Below, piece by piece: positions 13,798 through 14,005 of a DNA stretch of 14,005 nt. The notes below the pieces were generated by a model. That model was not told the DNA's origin and ran no database searches. It saw only the letters and a program-made list of their open reading frames with translations. Position numbers and translations under genes: made by a program. How positions within the stretch are numbered: position 1 is the stretch's first letter; each line of letters starts with the position of its first letter. Source of the stretch: DATLYB01 sp964502525 (GTDB lineage: Bacteria > Bacteroidota > Bacteroidia > Chitinophagales > CAIOSU01); the NCBI GenBank assembly GCA_964502525.1, contig CAZCXH010000134.1, forward strand, positions 1 through 14,005. The letters run 5' to 3'.

Positions 13798-14005
13798 ATG
13801 GCAATAATAGCATCGTATGAAAAGCTGACAACACGGGAAAGACAAAGCCGTTATTTCAGTGAAACATTCAAACGCAAGAAGGTTAGTGAGATAGAGCGGA
13901 ATCTGAGTGCGGTCAGCGAGGTATGCTGGGAATATCAGGTGCCTGGAACAGCGGTGTACCGCTGGATTCATAAGTTTGGCAGGATGAACAAACAAGGATT
14001 ACGGC
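13798..14005 (+). CDS. Transposase N-terminal part (helix-turn-helix, OrfA-like), cut by the window end
   Basis: The frame is open for 69 codons from ATG 13798 to the window edge. The peptide begins MAIIASYEKLTTRERQSRYF and carries a basic KRKKVSEIERN stretch. A helix-turn-helix follows, VSEVCWEYQVPGTAVYRWI (about residues 39-57). This matches from memory the small first transposase protein of IS3-like elements common in Bacteroidota, which binds the IS ends and is often joined to OrfB by a -1 frameshift. The catalytic part would lie beyond the window. No nonsense codon or frameshift is seen in the visible part, so the copy may be active. Confidence 0.78.
   Translation, partial: MAIIASYEKLTTRERQSRYFSETFKRKKVSEIERNLSAVSEVCWEYQVPGTAVYRWIHKFGRMNKQGLR

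Larger units (their letters stand above)
13754..14005 (+). mobile_element. Left end of an insertion sequence (IS3-like), truncated by the window
   Basis: A transposase N-terminus starting at 13798 shows that an insertion sequence enters from the right. The terminal repeat cannot be proved without the other end. TGACCGATTTCGAGTTGA beginning at 13754 is a plausible IS3-type terminus because it starts with TG and lies 44 bp before the transposase ATG. Confidence 0.5.

Overview
The window looks like a chromosomal stretch from a member of the Bacteroidota, probably an environmental or uncultured lineage. The basis is moderate GC, very little Shine-Dalgarno sequence ahead of genes, a DUF5618-like protein, a Bacteroidota-style fused peptide-type ABC ATPase, an RNase R with a lysine-rich N-terminal extension, and a transposase start of a type common in that phylum. 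This is recognition by eye, not a phylogenetic result.

Left part (1-7473), mostly housekeeping. A fluoride channel gene (crcB/fluC, +) lies beside the start of a divergent, truncated reading frame at the left edge. It converges on ribonuclease R (rnr, -, probable TTG start). Next on the minus strand is a double-ATPase peptide/nickel-type ABC transporter protein with no permease nearby. Then comes a tightly packed minus-strand trio, read right to left: a TPMT-like methyltransferase, a DEDDy 3'-5' exonuclease and a DUF5618-like protein. The first two overlap by 8 bp and the last two are 1 bp apart. Divergent from the trio is a plus-strand gene for a membrane-anchored coiled-coil protein.

Right part (7495-13531), a minus-strand surface-polysaccharide-like cluster. 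In transcription order it holds a 58-residue basic protein, a divergent GT-A-like glycosyltransferase (GT3), a multi-spanning membrane protein of unknown family, two close paralogous glycosyltransferases (GT2 and GT1), and a short nucleotide-sugar dehydrogenase. The dehydrogenase could supply a uronic-acid sugar nucleotide and the three transferases could use it or related donors. The substrates cannot be read from sequence. The cluster is unusual in that the GT2-GT1 and GT1-dehydrogenase gaps each hold a long palindromic, MITE-like element. The 206-bp gap between GT3 and the membrane protein holds a tandem duplication and a possible gene remnant.

Right edge (about 13754-14005). The 5' end of an insertion sequence begins here: a perfect hairpin followed by the start of a helix-turn-helix transposase, cut by the window end. 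No rRNA, tRNA, CRISPR array or recognisable riboswitch was seen. No gene-free stretch exceeds 300 bp. I did not find a convincing wholly new system. The best leads are the glycosyltransferase paralog set with its palindromic spacers and the short dehydrogenase.
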